A stretch of DNA of 64,000 bases from DUUI01 sp964627845. GTDB lineage: Bacteria; Bacillota_I; Bacilli_A; Erysipelotrichales; Erysipelotrichaceae. Positions 17,394 to 25,401 of this stretch are shown here, one piece after another. The DNA is taken from contig CAZVKL010000002.1 of the NCBI GenBank assembly GCA_964627845.1, forward strand, positions 27,931 to 91,930, written 5' to 3'. The notes under the pieces were generated by a model. That model was given only the letters and a program-made list of their open reading frames with translations, ran no database searches and was not told the DNA's origin. Every line of letters begins with the position of its first letter. The first letter of the stretch is position 1. Position numbers and translations under genes: made by a program.

Positions 17394-18018
17394 GTTCCTT
17401 AATCCATTTTTCAAGATAAGTGGTGATTTGGTTCGTTAGTTCCTCAATGCTTAAAGAGCCATCAAAAATAACCATTCGATCTTTGTATTTTTCTTTGACC
17501 CTCTCATATCCCTGGCTAACAAGTTCATGAAAGCTAATATCTTCTTGATCTAGGCGATCTTTAAATGATCTTGACCCAATTCTATTTAAACCAACTTGTG
17601 GATCAATATCCAAATAGATGGTTAAATCTGGCAATCGTCCTTCAATCGCAAACATGTTGAGATCATAGATTTCTTGTAGCCCAATTTGTCGTCCAACCCC
17701 TTGATAGGCCAATGATGAATCAACAAAACGATCCGAAATAACAATCTTGCCTTCGTTTAAGTTCGGTAGAATCTTTTCAACCAGATGTTGACGACGACTG
17801 GCAGCATATAACAACGCCTCTGTCTTGGCGTCCATTTCAGTATTTTCAGGATCTAAAATTAGATCTCTAATCTTTTCAGCAATTCGGATTCCTCCAGGTT
17901 CTCTGGTATAAACAATCGGGTAGTCCTTGTTTTGTAAAGCATCATAAACGTTCGAGCTAATTGTTGTTTTGCCACTTCCATCAGGTCCTTCAAATGATAT
18001 AAAATATCCTTTTTTCAT
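17383..18018 (-). CDS. tmk: Thymidylate kinase
   Basis: A 211-residue kinase converting dTMP to dTDP. The P-loop F-E-G-P-D-G-S-G-K-T-T, the D-R-F-V-D-S-S-L-A-Y-Q-G motif and the D-P-E lid region fit bacterial Tmk. The ATG at 18018 has AGGAA six bases upstream; a GTG two codons earlier is an alternative. It is the first gene of the tmk-holB-ricT-rsmI-DUF2812 operon. Confidence 0.95.
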   Translation of the reverse strand: MKKGYFISFEGPDGSGKTTISSNVYDALQNKDYPIVYTREPGGIRIAEKIRDLILDPENTEMDAKTEALLYAASRRQHLVEKILPNLNEGKIVISDRFVDSSLAYQGVGRQIGLQEIYDLNMFAIEGRLPDLTIYLDIDPQVGLNRIGSRSFKDRLDQEDISFHELVSQGYERVKEKYKDRMVIFDGSLSIEELTNQITTYLEKWIKEHEA

Positions 18019-18038
18019 GTGCACTTCCTCAAGTCACT

Positions 18039-18067
18039 ATTATACACGCTAACGTCAACTATCACAA
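18039..18067 (-). promoter_or_regulatory. Promoter of the tmk operon
   Basis: On the minus strand TTGTGA (18062-18067) and TATAAT (18039-18044) are 17 bases apart, upstream of the tmk ribosome binding site. Confidence 0.7.
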
Positions 18068-18107
18068 TCTACGCTAGATTTGATATGATTGTTAAAAGGG
18101 GAATTTT

Positions 18108-19169
18108 ATGAAGCTATACGAAGAGAAATTGAAACGTGAAATTAAATATGAAGGACAATTAGTGGATGTTTATTTAGACGATGTCTTGATTCATGAAACT
18201 CAGACACAGTCCAAAAGGGAAGTGGTTAATCATATTGGTGGGGTTTGTGTCGCAGCCATGACCCATGAAAATAAGTTTTTAATGGTAAGACAATACCGTT
18301 ATGCTCAACAAGAGGTTGGTTTAGAATTTATTGCCGGTAAAAAAGAACCCCAAGAAGACCCTGATATTTCAATTAAACGAGAACTACTAGAGGAGGGTGG
18401 CGCAATCGCTAAAACTTGGATGAACTTAGGAACATCTTTTCCATCACCCGCCTACTTAAATGAGGAAATTCAATTATACTTTGCCCAAGATTTAGAGTTT
18501 GTCGGTCAAAATTTAGACGACGATGAAGTCATTATTTTAGAACAACTCACTCTTGATGAAATTATTCATCAAATTGAAACCCATCAAATTAAAGATTTAA
18601 AAACCATCGCCTTAGCTTATCGACTTCAACATGAACTCAATAAAGTTAGTAATCGTGAATTAGAAACCTCCCGTTTAATTCTTAAGCCGATTAAACTTTC
18701 GGATGCTAACGAAGTTTATGATAATTTTAATGAAGACATCATCGAATTCTTATACCCTAATGTGCATGAGTCCTTAGATGAAACCATCGATGTCTTAGAG
18801 AATATGATTGATAAACGAAGAGAAGATGTTGATTATGTTTATACCATTCGAAATAAACAAACTAATGAATTTTTAGGGCTAATCGGTCTACACCAACTTA
18901 ATACGGAGGCCCCAGAATTAGGCATATGGCTGAAGCAATCTGCTCATAACCAAAAATATGGAACCGAGTCTGTGAGGGCATTATTGAACTTAACAAAAGC
19001 ACTTGGGTATCATTCTGTAACGTATCCAGTTGACCATCGAAACAAAGCGAGTGTTAAAATACCACTTCACTTTAATGGCAAGCTCATTAAATCAATGCAA
19101 CAAGTTACAACGCTGGATAAGCGTCAATTAGAGATTGTGACTTACGAAATAAAACTGAATAAGGATTAA
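18108..19169 (+). CDS. NUDIX hydrolase fused to a GNAT acetyltransferase
   Basis: The 353-residue protein has two domains. Residues 1-178 are an ADP-ribose-pyrophosphatase-like NUDIX hydrolase with a complete Nudix box (G-x5-E-x7-R-E-L-L-E-E-G-G, starting G-K-K-E-P-Q-E). Residues 182-353 are a RimJ/RimL-type N-acetyltransferase that opens L-E-T-S-R-L-I-L-K-P and continues G-L-I-G-L-H-Q-L and G-T-E-S-V-R-A-L-L. NUDIX hydrolases of this group cleave ADP-ribose. The gene stands alone, against the local direction of replication, with a shared terminator downstream. Substrates are not known. Confidence 0.88.
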   Translation: MKLYEEKLKREIKYEGQLVDVYLDDVLIHETQTQSKREVVNHIGGVCVAAMTHENKFLMVRQYRYAQQEVGLEFIAGKKEPQEDPDISIKRELLEEGGAIAKTWMNLGTSFPSPAYLNEEIQLYFAQDLEFVGQNLDDDEVIILEQLTLDEIIHQIETHQIKDLKTIALAYRLQHELNKVSNRELETSRLILKPIKLSDANEVYDNFNEDIIEFLYPNVHESLDETIDVLENMIDKRREDVDYVYTIRNKQTNEFLGLIGLHQLNTEAPELGIWLKQSAHNQKYGTESVRALLNLTKALGYHSVTYPVDHRNKASVKIPLHFNGKLIKSMQQVTTLDKRQLEIVTYEIKLNKD

Positions 19170-19208
19170 ATACATTCTGATACAGTCATCGTTAACATTG
19201 GTATATAA

Positions 19209-19233
19209 AAAGCACTTCAATTTGAAGTGCTTT
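19209..19233. terminator. Bidirectional terminator between NUDIX-GNAT and divIC
   Basis: AAAGCACTTC and GAAGTGCTTT form a perfect ten-base-pair stem. An A run on the left and T residues on the right let it serve both convergent genes. Confidence 0.85.
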
Positions 19234-19238
19234 AATCG

Positions 19239-19544
19239 TTATTTTCCTTTACTTGGTAGAATGAAGATTTGTTCATTCTCTTCAGATAACATGAAGTTTC
19301 CACGAGCATACTCTTTAATGTACTCTGGGTCGCTTAATTTTACTTTTTGTTGTTGAAGCGCAACCTGATCTCTTTCAAGTTGTGAGAGTTCTTCATACCG
19401 CTCATTTAAAATTGTCTCTAAGCGATTTGTCTCCATATGCGTATGAACAATATTCATGATGAAGAACGCAGATACTGCCACTAATAAAATGGACATAGCC
19501 ATCGACAAGAATGATTTAGATAAGTTTCTTCTCTCTTGATTCAT
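19239..19544 (-). CDS. Septum formation initiator, DivIC/FtsB family
   Basis: A 101-residue bitopic protein: a short basic cytoplasmic tail, one membrane helix (about 12-33), then a coiled coil with heptads (E-T-I-L-N-E-R-Y-E-E-L-S-Q-L). It ends in the L-x-D-P-E-Y-I-K-E-Y-A-R segment typical of DivIC/FtsB, which stabilises the divisome with FtsL and DivIB. AAGGAG sits six bases before the ATG at 19544. The gene implies septal peptidoglycan synthesis. Confidence 0.9.
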   Translation of the reverse strand: MNQERRNLSKSFLSMAMSILLVAVSAFFIMNIVHTHMETNRLETILNERYEELSQLERDQVALQQQKVKLSDPEYIKEYARGNFMLSEENEQIFILPSKGK

Positions 19545-19595
19545 AAGCACTCCTTTACACCCCCATTATAAAGGTTATTAGCCATAAAAACAACT

Positions 19596-20678
19596 TTATG
19601 AAGCGATCTCCTTAACCAATTTTGTGATTTCTGGCCAGAGTCTTTCCATTTCAGAGACCAATTTAATTTGGTTACGAGCCCGCTCAATATTATGACTATC
19701 ATGTGTAATCGCATAATATGTATCACCATTGAGATAGTCTGTCAAAAAGCGCATCGCTTGTTCTAAGGTGATAATTCTAGCTCCCCAAGGAAGTAACTCT
19801 AATTCTTTCTCTGTCATGATGTCTTTGGCCCCTTCTAAGAAGCCTTTTGTGTAAGCTTCAAAGAGTTCCATGTCAAAGTTAACATGATCAAGATTTGGAT
19901 CATCTTCAACCGTGGTATTGGCACCAGAGCGAATTGAATCTCCAAAATCAAAAAGTAAGATTCCTGGCATAATCGTATCCAAGTCAATGACTGCGATGCC
20001 TTCTTGGGTGTCTTTGTCTAATAAGATATTTGATAATTTCGTGTCATTATGTGTCACTCTAAGAGGTAATTCACCTTTATCGAGTAAATCATAAAGGAAA
20101 TACGCATCGTCTTTACGTGCTTTGATGAAATTAATCTCATCCTGTACTTCATTCACACGATTTGCGGGATCATTCTCTAAAGCTTCCTCAAATTGTGTAT
20201 AACGATGTCTTGTGTCGTGGAACTTTTCAATGACTTCAACCAGTTGAGTCGCATCAAACTCATTTAATTCATTTTGAAACTTTCCAAACGATAATCCCGT
20301 TAAATAAAATTGTTCAGGCGATTGAGCTTGATTATATACAACCGTGTTTTCAATAAATGGATAAACTCGCCAAGCATTGTTCTCATCGTCCATATAATAT
20401 GGCTGATCATCTTTTGTATGAATAACCGTTAATGTTTCACGTTCTGGATCGCCACCCCGTTCCATAATTTTTTTCTTTAAAAAATCAGTCACTAATTGAA
20501 TGTTATTCATTAATCCGTCCACATCTGTGAACAATTCTGTATTAATACGTTGTAAGATATAGCGTTTCTTATCTGTATTGATAGCTAAATACGAACTATT
20601 AATCAATCCGTCACCAAATGGCTTAACGGACTCCAGTTCACCAATTTCAAATTGTTTAATCGCATTTTCTGGATTCAT
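19596..20678 (-). CDS. N-acetylhexosamine 1-kinase-like protein (NahK/LnpB)
   Basis: A 360-residue aminoglycoside-phosphotransferase-fold kinase. It closely follows the bifidobacterial N-acetylhexosamine 1-kinase: G-D-G-L-I-N-S-S-Y-L, Y-I-L-Q-R-I-N-T, the catalytic R-V-T-H-N-D-T-K-L-S-N-I-L, I-D-L-D-T-I-M-P-G and F-D-F-G-D-S-I-R. NahK phosphorylates GlcNAc or GalNAc at C1. I choose the ATG one base after the nucleotidyltransferase stop; an upstream ATG inside that gene is possible. The pairing suggests one sugar-1-phosphate to nucleotide-sugar route. Confidence 0.88.
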   Translation of the reverse strand: MNPENAIKQFEIGELESVKPFGDGLINSSYLAINTDKKRYILQRINTELFTDVDGLMNNIQLVTDFLKKKIMERGGDPERETLTVIHTKDDQPYYMDDENNAWRVYPFIENTVVYNQAQSPEQFYLTGLSFGKFQNELNEFDATQLVEVIEKFHDTRHRYTQFEEALENDPANRVNEVQDEINFIKARKDDAYFLYDLLDKGELPLRVTHNDTKLSNILLDKDTQEGIAVIDLDTIMPGILLFDFGDSIRSGANTTVEDDPNLDHVNFDMELFEAYTKGFLEGAKDIMTEKELELLPWGARIITLEQAMRFLTDYLNGDTYYAITHDSHNIERARNQIKLVSEMERLWPEITKLVKEIAS

Positions 20679-20679
20679 C

Positions 20680-21567
20680 CTAATACTTCCCTTCTTCATG
20701 CATCATTAATAATGCTTGTTTAACAAACTCTTTATCTTCAGGATACGTGATGCCAAACCACTGGTCACTAGAACTTAATACCTTCACATCCTGTCCTTTA
20801 TCCAGAAGTAACTCTTTAACCATTGTCGGTAAATAGATTTCTCCTTTTATTGGATTCTCTTTTAAGACTTCATTTAAATAATTTGGGAACGCTTTTTCTA
20901 TCTTATCTAAAAAATCTTGACTGAATCCCCAACAATTCATCGAGACTAACGCATGTGGATCAACTTGATGCCACTGATCTCCCTCTTGATAACCGACTTC
21001 GTTTTCTTTTGCTTCTAATGCCACAATTTCTACAACGTCCAATAATTTATTATCATTTGATACTTTTGTGACGCCACGAGAAACAGTTCCAAAATCAGAG
21101 AGAGTCTTTTTAATCTCAAAACCGACCATTCCATAATTTTCATCATTGCTTTGACTTAATACCTCAAACATCTTATCAAATGCGTCAAATCCATAGAAAT
21201 CATCCGCATTAATGACCATAAATGGACCATCAATCTGATTTTTCGCACATAAGATTGCGTGGGCTGTCCCCCAAGGTTTGACTCGCTCTTGTGGGACTTC
21301 AAAACCTTCAGGAATTTTATCAACTTCTTGATAGGCTAATTCAACATCCATTAATTTTTGGGCGCGAGCTAAGACCACTTCTTCAAAGTCTTCTTTGATT
21401 GCTTCTTTAATAATGAAAACGACCTTCTCAAATCCTGCCTTTTTAGCATCCATCAATGAATAATCTAAAATGACCTCCCCATTTGGTCCTAATGGTTCTA
21501 ATTGTTTTAATCCTCCGAAGCGACTGCCCATTCCAGCAGCCATAATTACTAATACTGGTTTGTTCAT
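20680..21567 (-). CDS. Sugar-1-phosphate nucleotidyltransferase
   Basis: A 295-residue NTP_transferase-fold enzyme. The N-terminal P-loop-like M-A-A-G-M-G-S-R-F-G-G-L-K-Q-L binds the nucleotide, and V-I-N-A-D-D-F-Y-G supplies the metal-binding Asp. It belongs to the UTP-/dTTP-sugar pyrophosphorylase group but is not a close GalU, GlmU or RmlA. Directly followed by the NahK-like kinase, so its likely substrate is GlcNAc-1-P, GalNAc-1-P or perhaps Gal-1-P (inference). Confidence 0.85.
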   Translation of the reverse strand: MNKPVLVIMAAGMGSRFGGLKQLEPLGPNGEVILDYSLMDAKKAGFEKVVFIIKEAIKEDFEEVVLARAQKLMDVELAYQEVDKIPEGFEVPQERVKPWGTAHAILCAKNQIDGPFMVINADDFYGFDAFDKMFEVLSQSNDENYGMVGFEIKKTLSDFGTVSRGVTKVSNDNKLLDVVEIVALEAKENEVGYQEGDQWHQVDPHALVSMNCWGFSQDFLDKIEKAFPNYLNEVLKENPIKGEIYLPTMVKELLLDKGQDVKVLSSSDQWFGITYPEDKEFVKQALLMMHEEGKY

Positions 21568-21591
21568 GAAAACATTCCTTTCCTAATGATA

Positions 21592-21620
21592 TAAGTATAC
21601 CAATAGAAAAGGAATGTGAC
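21592..21620 (-). promoter_or_regulatory. Promoter of the nucleotidyltransferase-NahK operon
   Basis: On the minus strand CTGTCA is followed 17 bases later by TATACT, which is preceded by TGG, an extended -10. It lies just beyond the end of the gene remnant at 21661-21933. Confidence 0.55.
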
Positions 21621-21660
21621 AGACTTTTTAATAAACGTTCCCCACAAACTTCTTTAAAGT

Positions 21661-21933
21661 CTACAGGATATTGGTAAATCTTGCTGTACCGATGGTTTTA
21701 TCCATGAGAGGTGAAGCATCTAGGACTAACTTAATTGAGTGTTTTTGTCATAATGAATGAACTGATTTCACATTTTCCAAAGAGAACGGTTGTACATCAA
21801 TTAAATTAGTCCCTGCTTCTAAGCTAACGAATAGGAAATTCGATTCCCTATCACCCTCTAAAAACAAACATAGAACCGCCAAGATTTCCTTAGAGAAGGT
21901 TTTGATTTTTAGATAAAAAATCATCCCTAAGGA
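21661..21933 (-). pseudogene. Possible gene remnant with an in-frame TGA
   Basis: Within the 628-base gap between the nucleotidyltransferase and the AraC gene, one minus-strand frame is open for 61 codons, stops at TGA (21748-21750), and stays open for 28 more codons to a TAG. The translation looks protein-like, with segments such as F-L-E-G-D-R-E-S-N-F-L-F-V-S-L-E-A-G-T and L-V-L-D-A-S-P-L-M-D-K-T-I-G. A single TGG to TGA change would explain the break. No start codon or ribosome binding site is convincing, and I do not recognise the family. Confidence 0.35.
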
Positions 21934-22195
21934 CTAAACTTGTCAATCAACCCTCGATTCATGATTCAAACTCAAATTCAAGCAATCATTTGTCTCAGAC
22001 AAGTCACTTTAAGGGTTGGTGCTCACTTTTCTTTTGGCATTCTTTTTGTTTATGTAGGCATTATATCATTTCTTTCTGAAAAGTATATAAAAGTTTTCAT
22101 CATTATGTAATTATTTACAGTGTTTTCTTGCTAAAAAAATTTAACATTTTTGTTATAATCTGTTTAACAACAAAATATCAAAAGAAAGGAGTTCT
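21934..22195. other. Remainder of the 628-base gap: regulatory region of the AraC gene
   Basis: No open frame is seen here. It holds a small perfect inverted repeat (TTGTCT-C-AGACAA near 21990), an AT-rich tract, a perfect TATAAT at 22154-22159 for the AraC gene without a good -35 box, and AAAGGAG before the ATG. The stretch may contain AraC-regulator binding sites acting on both divergent operons. Confidence 0.5.
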
Positions 22196-23020
22196 ATGAT
22201 ATCAACCAAAATTAACTTTGAACAATCCGATGCACTTCCTTTAGAAGTTAATCTAATGTATGTCACTGAGGCTGAATCAGGAACAAACTGGCATTCAACT
22301 CCTCATATTCACCCATTTGCTGAGATTTTTTACGTGACTAAAGGAAAAGGTCTGTTTTGGATTGAAGAAGAAACCTATCCTGTTGTCGAGAATGATATTG
22401 TTTTTATAAACTCAAACGTTAACCATACGGAGATGTTGGAAAACAACGAAGAGTTCAAATATATTGTCTTAGGTGTTTCTGGTATTAACTTTGAGAACTT
22501 CCCACAAGAAGATTTCTTAATTCATAATTATAATCAATATAAACATGAAATTTTGTATTACTTACAAACGATTGTTAAAGAGGCGAGTCAGAAAGAAGAA
22601 AACTATCAACAAGTTGTCTTAAAATTATTAGAAATCCTATTAATCAATTTATCAAGACGGGTCCAAAATTTAGAATTATCCACCGTCCAGATTAAAAAAA
22701 TCTCATTGGAATGCGCCTTTGTTCAAAAATACATTGATAAAAATTATGCCTCAAAGATTACCCTGGATTCATTGGCTAAAATGACGCATACTTCAAAGTA
22801 TTATCTGTCTCATTCTTTTAAAGAATACAGCGGTCAATCCATTATTGATTACTTAATTGATAAGCGAATTGAAGAAGCGAGTGTGCTATTAAAAACAACC
22901 AACCACCCGATTAGCGCAATTGCTCAGATGGTTGGTTATGAAACGACCTCTTATTTTAGTTCAGCGTTTAAAAATAGAATGAAGATGTCTCCACTTAATT
23001 ATCGGACTAAAGGGAGTTAA
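22196..23020 (+). CDS. AraC-family regulator with N-terminal cupin
   Basis: A 274-residue regulator. An N-terminal cupin-like sugar-sensing domain (H-S-T-P-H-I-H-P-F-A-E-I-F-Y-V) is followed by two helix-turn-helix motifs, including L-A-K-M-T-H-T-S-K-Y-Y-L-S-H-S-F-K and the closing I-A-Q-M-V-G-Y-E-T-T-S-Y-F-S-S-A-F-K. It is divergent from the nucleotidyltransferase-NahK operon and probably controls it (inference). Its TAA stop shares the bases TTAA with the stop of the convergent gpx gene. Confidence 0.92.
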   Translation: MISTKINFEQSDALPLEVNLMYVTEAESGTNWHSTPHIHPFAEIFYVTKGKGLFWIEEETYPVVENDIVFINSNVNHTEMLENNEEFKYIVLGVSGINFENFPQEDFLIHNYNQYKHEILYYLQTIVKEASQKEENYQQVVLKLLEILLINLSRRVQNLELSTVQIKKISLECAFVQKYIDKNYASKITLDSLAKMTHTSKYYLSHSFKEYSGQSIIDYLIDKRIEEASVLLKTTNHPISAIAQMVGYETTSYFSSAFKNRMKMSPLNYRTKGS

Positions 23021-23490
23021 AGAATCTCTACGATTTTTGGTTCAATTTGTTTAGGAGTTGTTGTTGGCGCAAAGCGATTAACCACTTCTCCTTTTTTATT
23101 GACTAAAAACTTTGTAAAGTTCCATTTAATATCTTCATTAAAAAGACCTGATTGTTGTGATTTCAAGTAAGTATACAGGGGGTGTTCATTGTCACCATTG
23201 ACTTCAATCTTATCAAACATTGGAAAATCCACATTATAATTGAGTGAACAAAACTCAACAATCTGTTCAATCGCATCTGGATCTTGTTGATTAAACTGAT
23301 TACATGGAAATCCTAGAACAACCAATCCTTGATCTTTGTATTGTTGATACAACGCTTGTAGGGCTTCAAACTGTTTGGTGAAACCACAATAGCTCGCAGT
23401 ATTAACAATGAGCAGCGTTTTATCTTTATAAGTAGAAAGCCTAATAACTTCTTGATCCGGCTTTCTAACTTCTATATCATAGATTGTCAT
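23017..23490 (-). CDS. Glutathione peroxidase-family thiol peroxidase
   Basis: A 157-residue thioredoxin-fold peroxidase. The peroxidatic Cys35 lies in N-T-A-S-Y-C-G-F-T, and the catalytic partners Gln65 (F-P-C-N-Q-F), Trp123 and Asn124 (W-N-F-T-K-F-L-V) are present. Extra cysteines at 63 and 81 could resolve the sulfenic acid, so thioredoxin is a likelier reductant than glutathione in a low-GC Gram-positive. The start overlaps the gpmI stop (ATGA), an unusual partner for a peroxidase. Confidence 0.93.
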   Translation of the reverse strand: MTIYDIEVRKPDQEVIRLSTYKDKTLLIVNTASYCGFTKQFEALQALYQQYKDQGLVVLGFPCNQFNQQDPDAIEQIVEFCSLNYNVDFPMFDKIEVNGDNEHPLYTYLKSQQSGLFNEDIKWNFTKFLVNKKGEVVNRFAPTTTPKQIEPKIVEIL

Positions 23491-25076
23491 TTTTTTATTT
23501 CTTTAATAATACTTTCTTCCCAGATATCGTGTTTATTCACACCCAATAAATCCGTGACTGTCGCCGCAACATTTGCTAAACCAAAGTTTCCTTCTTTTAA
23601 TGTGACATCACGATTATAAATAATAAATGGAACCGGATTTAAGGTATGAGAGGTTTTAGGTTGTAACACATCGGTTTCTTTTTTCTTTTGTTGATACATT
23701 TCATCGGCATTCCCATGGTCGGCTAAGATAATGAGTGTTGCCCCTGTTTCATCGGCAACTTTTTTAATTCGACCAATCGCTAAATCAACGGCTTCAACTG
23801 AAATAACGGCGGCTTCATAATCACCAGTATGTCCTACCATATCTCCATTAGGGAAGTTTAGACGTATAAAATCATAGTCTCCTTTTTTCATTGCATCTAA
23901 GACAATATCGGTAATTTCAGCTGATTTCATCCATGGACGTTGATCAAATGGAACATTATCTCCTTCCACTTCAATCCATGTTTCTAATTTTTCATCGACT
24001 TTTTCAGAACGGTTTCCATTCCAGAAATAGGTCACGTGACCATATTTTTGAGTTTCAGAAATCGCAAGTGTATTAAGTCCATTCTCAACAAGAGTATCCG
24101 TTAATGTATTAGTAATATGAGGTGGTTCCACTAAGAAATTCTGTGGAAGTTTTAAATCGCCATCATATTGAAGCATTCCTGCATACATGACCTCTGGTAC
24201 ACGGATACGATCGAATTTATCAAATGTGTCATCCCCTTCAAATGCTTTAGAGATTTCAATGGCACGATCGCCTCTAAAGTTAAAGAATACAACCGAATCA
24301 CCATCGACTATTGGCGCAATCGCATGACCTTCTTTTTCAACAACCCAAGCTGGAATGTATTGGTCAGATAAACCTTCGTTTTCTTGACGATATGTTGAGA
24401 TAGCTTCTGTAGCACTGCTAAATTGTCTCGCATTCCCTAAAACGTGGGTTTGCCAGCCAATATTAACCATATTCCAATCAGCATCATAACGATCCATCGT
24501 GACTAACATTCTTCCACCACCACTGGCGATGAAGGCATCAAATGATTCATCATTGAGTTGTGCCATATGATTTTCTAATGCGCTAATGTATTCTAAAGCG
24601 GATGTGGCTCCTACATCACGCCCATCACTTAGAGCGTGAACAGCAACACGATTAACACCATCTTCTTTTAAGTGAGTTAACATGGCTTTTACATGGTTGA
24701 TATGAGAGTGTACATTCCCATCTGATAATAAACCAATTAAGTGGAACGTGTTGTGACCTTTAACTCGTTGAGTGAGATGTTTCCAAGTCTCTGTTTTAAA
24801 CATACTGCCATCGCCAATGCTTTGATTAACAAGTTTTGCTCCTTGAGCATAAATTTGTCCAGCACCTAAGGCATTATGTCCTACTTCTGAGTTACCCATA
24901 TCATCATCACTTGGTAATCCCACGGCTTCTCCATGGGCTTTTAATGTGGTAAATGGACTTGTCTCCATTAATTCTCTTAAATGAGGTAAATATGCGTTCT
25001 TAACGGCATTTCCATTGTCTTTATCACTTAGACCAACACCGTCCATAACAATTAATACTACTGGTTTCTTCTTCAT
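23487..25076 (-). CDS. gpmI: 2,3-bisphosphoglycerate-independent phosphoglycerate mutase
   Basis: A 529-residue alkaline-phosphatase-fold enzyme that interconverts 3- and 2-phosphoglycerate. The metal and phosphoserine site D-M-G-N-S-E-V-G-H-N is intact, as are I-L-A-D-H-G-N-A-D-E-M and the P-V-P-F-I segment. The ATG at 25076 has AAGGAG eight bases upstream; an earlier in-frame codon gives an uncharacteristic leader. It sits alone among information-processing genes, not in a glycolytic operon. Confidence 0.96.
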   Translation of the reverse strand: MKKKPVVLIVMDGVGLSDKDNGNAVKNAYLPHLRELMETSPFTTLKAHGEAVGLPSDDDMGNSEVGHNALGAGQIYAQGAKLVNQSIGDGSMFKTETWKHLTQRVKGHNTFHLIGLLSDGNVHSHINHVKAMLTHLKEDGVNRVAVHALSDGRDVGATSALEYISALENHMAQLNDESFDAFIASGGGRMLVTMDRYDADWNMVNIGWQTHVLGNARQFSSATEAISTYRQENEGLSDQYIPAWVVEKEGHAIAPIVDGDSVVFFNFRGDRAIEISKAFEGDDTFDKFDRIRVPEVMYAGMLQYDGDLKLPQNFLVEPPHITNTLTDTLVENGLNTLAISETQKYGHVTYFWNGNRSEKVDEKLETWIEVEGDNVPFDQRPWMKSAEITDIVLDAMKKGDYDFIRLNFPNGDMVGHTGDYEAAVISVEAVDLAIGRIKKVADETGATLIILADHGNADEMYQQKKKETDVLQPKTSHTLNPVPFIIYNRDVTLKEGNFGLANVAATVTDLLGVNKHDIWEESIIKEIKK

Positions 25077-25110
25077 TATTTCGCTCCTTAACGTCACTAT
25101 TTTAACACTT

Positions 25111-25401
25111 TCATGAATGAGTTTCATTATCTTTCATTAAGTGATTTTGAGTTACTTTTTCACTAGATAAAATTTCATAGATGGGATTCTCACTCTTCTT
25201 CGATTGAGCCTTAATATCAAGAACTTTTATCTTTAATAGACGATTACCAAATTCAATATCAATAATATCATCAATCTTTACTTCAGTACTTGCTTTGACC
25301 ACTTTATCGTTTATTTTTAAACGACCTTGATCACCTAATTCTTTTGCGACTGTTCTTCTTTTCAATACTCTGGCCGCTTTTAAGTATTTATCAATTCGCA
25401 C
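25111..25401 (-). CDS. rqcP: S4-domain ribosome quality control factor RqcP (YabO)
   Basis: A 96-residue protein with an S4 RNA-binding domain in its first 60 residues (M-R-I-D-K-Y-L-K-A-A-R-V-L-K-R-R-T). The order mfd-rqcP matches B. subtilis, where RqcP works with RqcH to add Ala tails to stalled chains on 50S subunits. It overlaps the end of mfd by eleven bases. Confidence 0.92.
   Translation of the reverse strand: MRIDKYLKAARVLKRRTVAKELGDQGRLKINDKVVKASTEVKIDDIIDIEFGNRLLKIKVLDIKAQSKKSENPIYEILSSEKVTQNHLMKDNETHS

Noticed and set aside
21748..21750. TGA as a Trp codon (Mollicutes code 4)
   Set aside because: TGA ends gpmI, mutL, patB and the adhesin, and Trp is TGG in the conserved genes, so the code is standard.
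21984..22000. Small inverted repeat TTGTCTCAGACAA as a terminator or operator
   Set aside because: Six-base arms, no T run and no second copy seen; could be chance.
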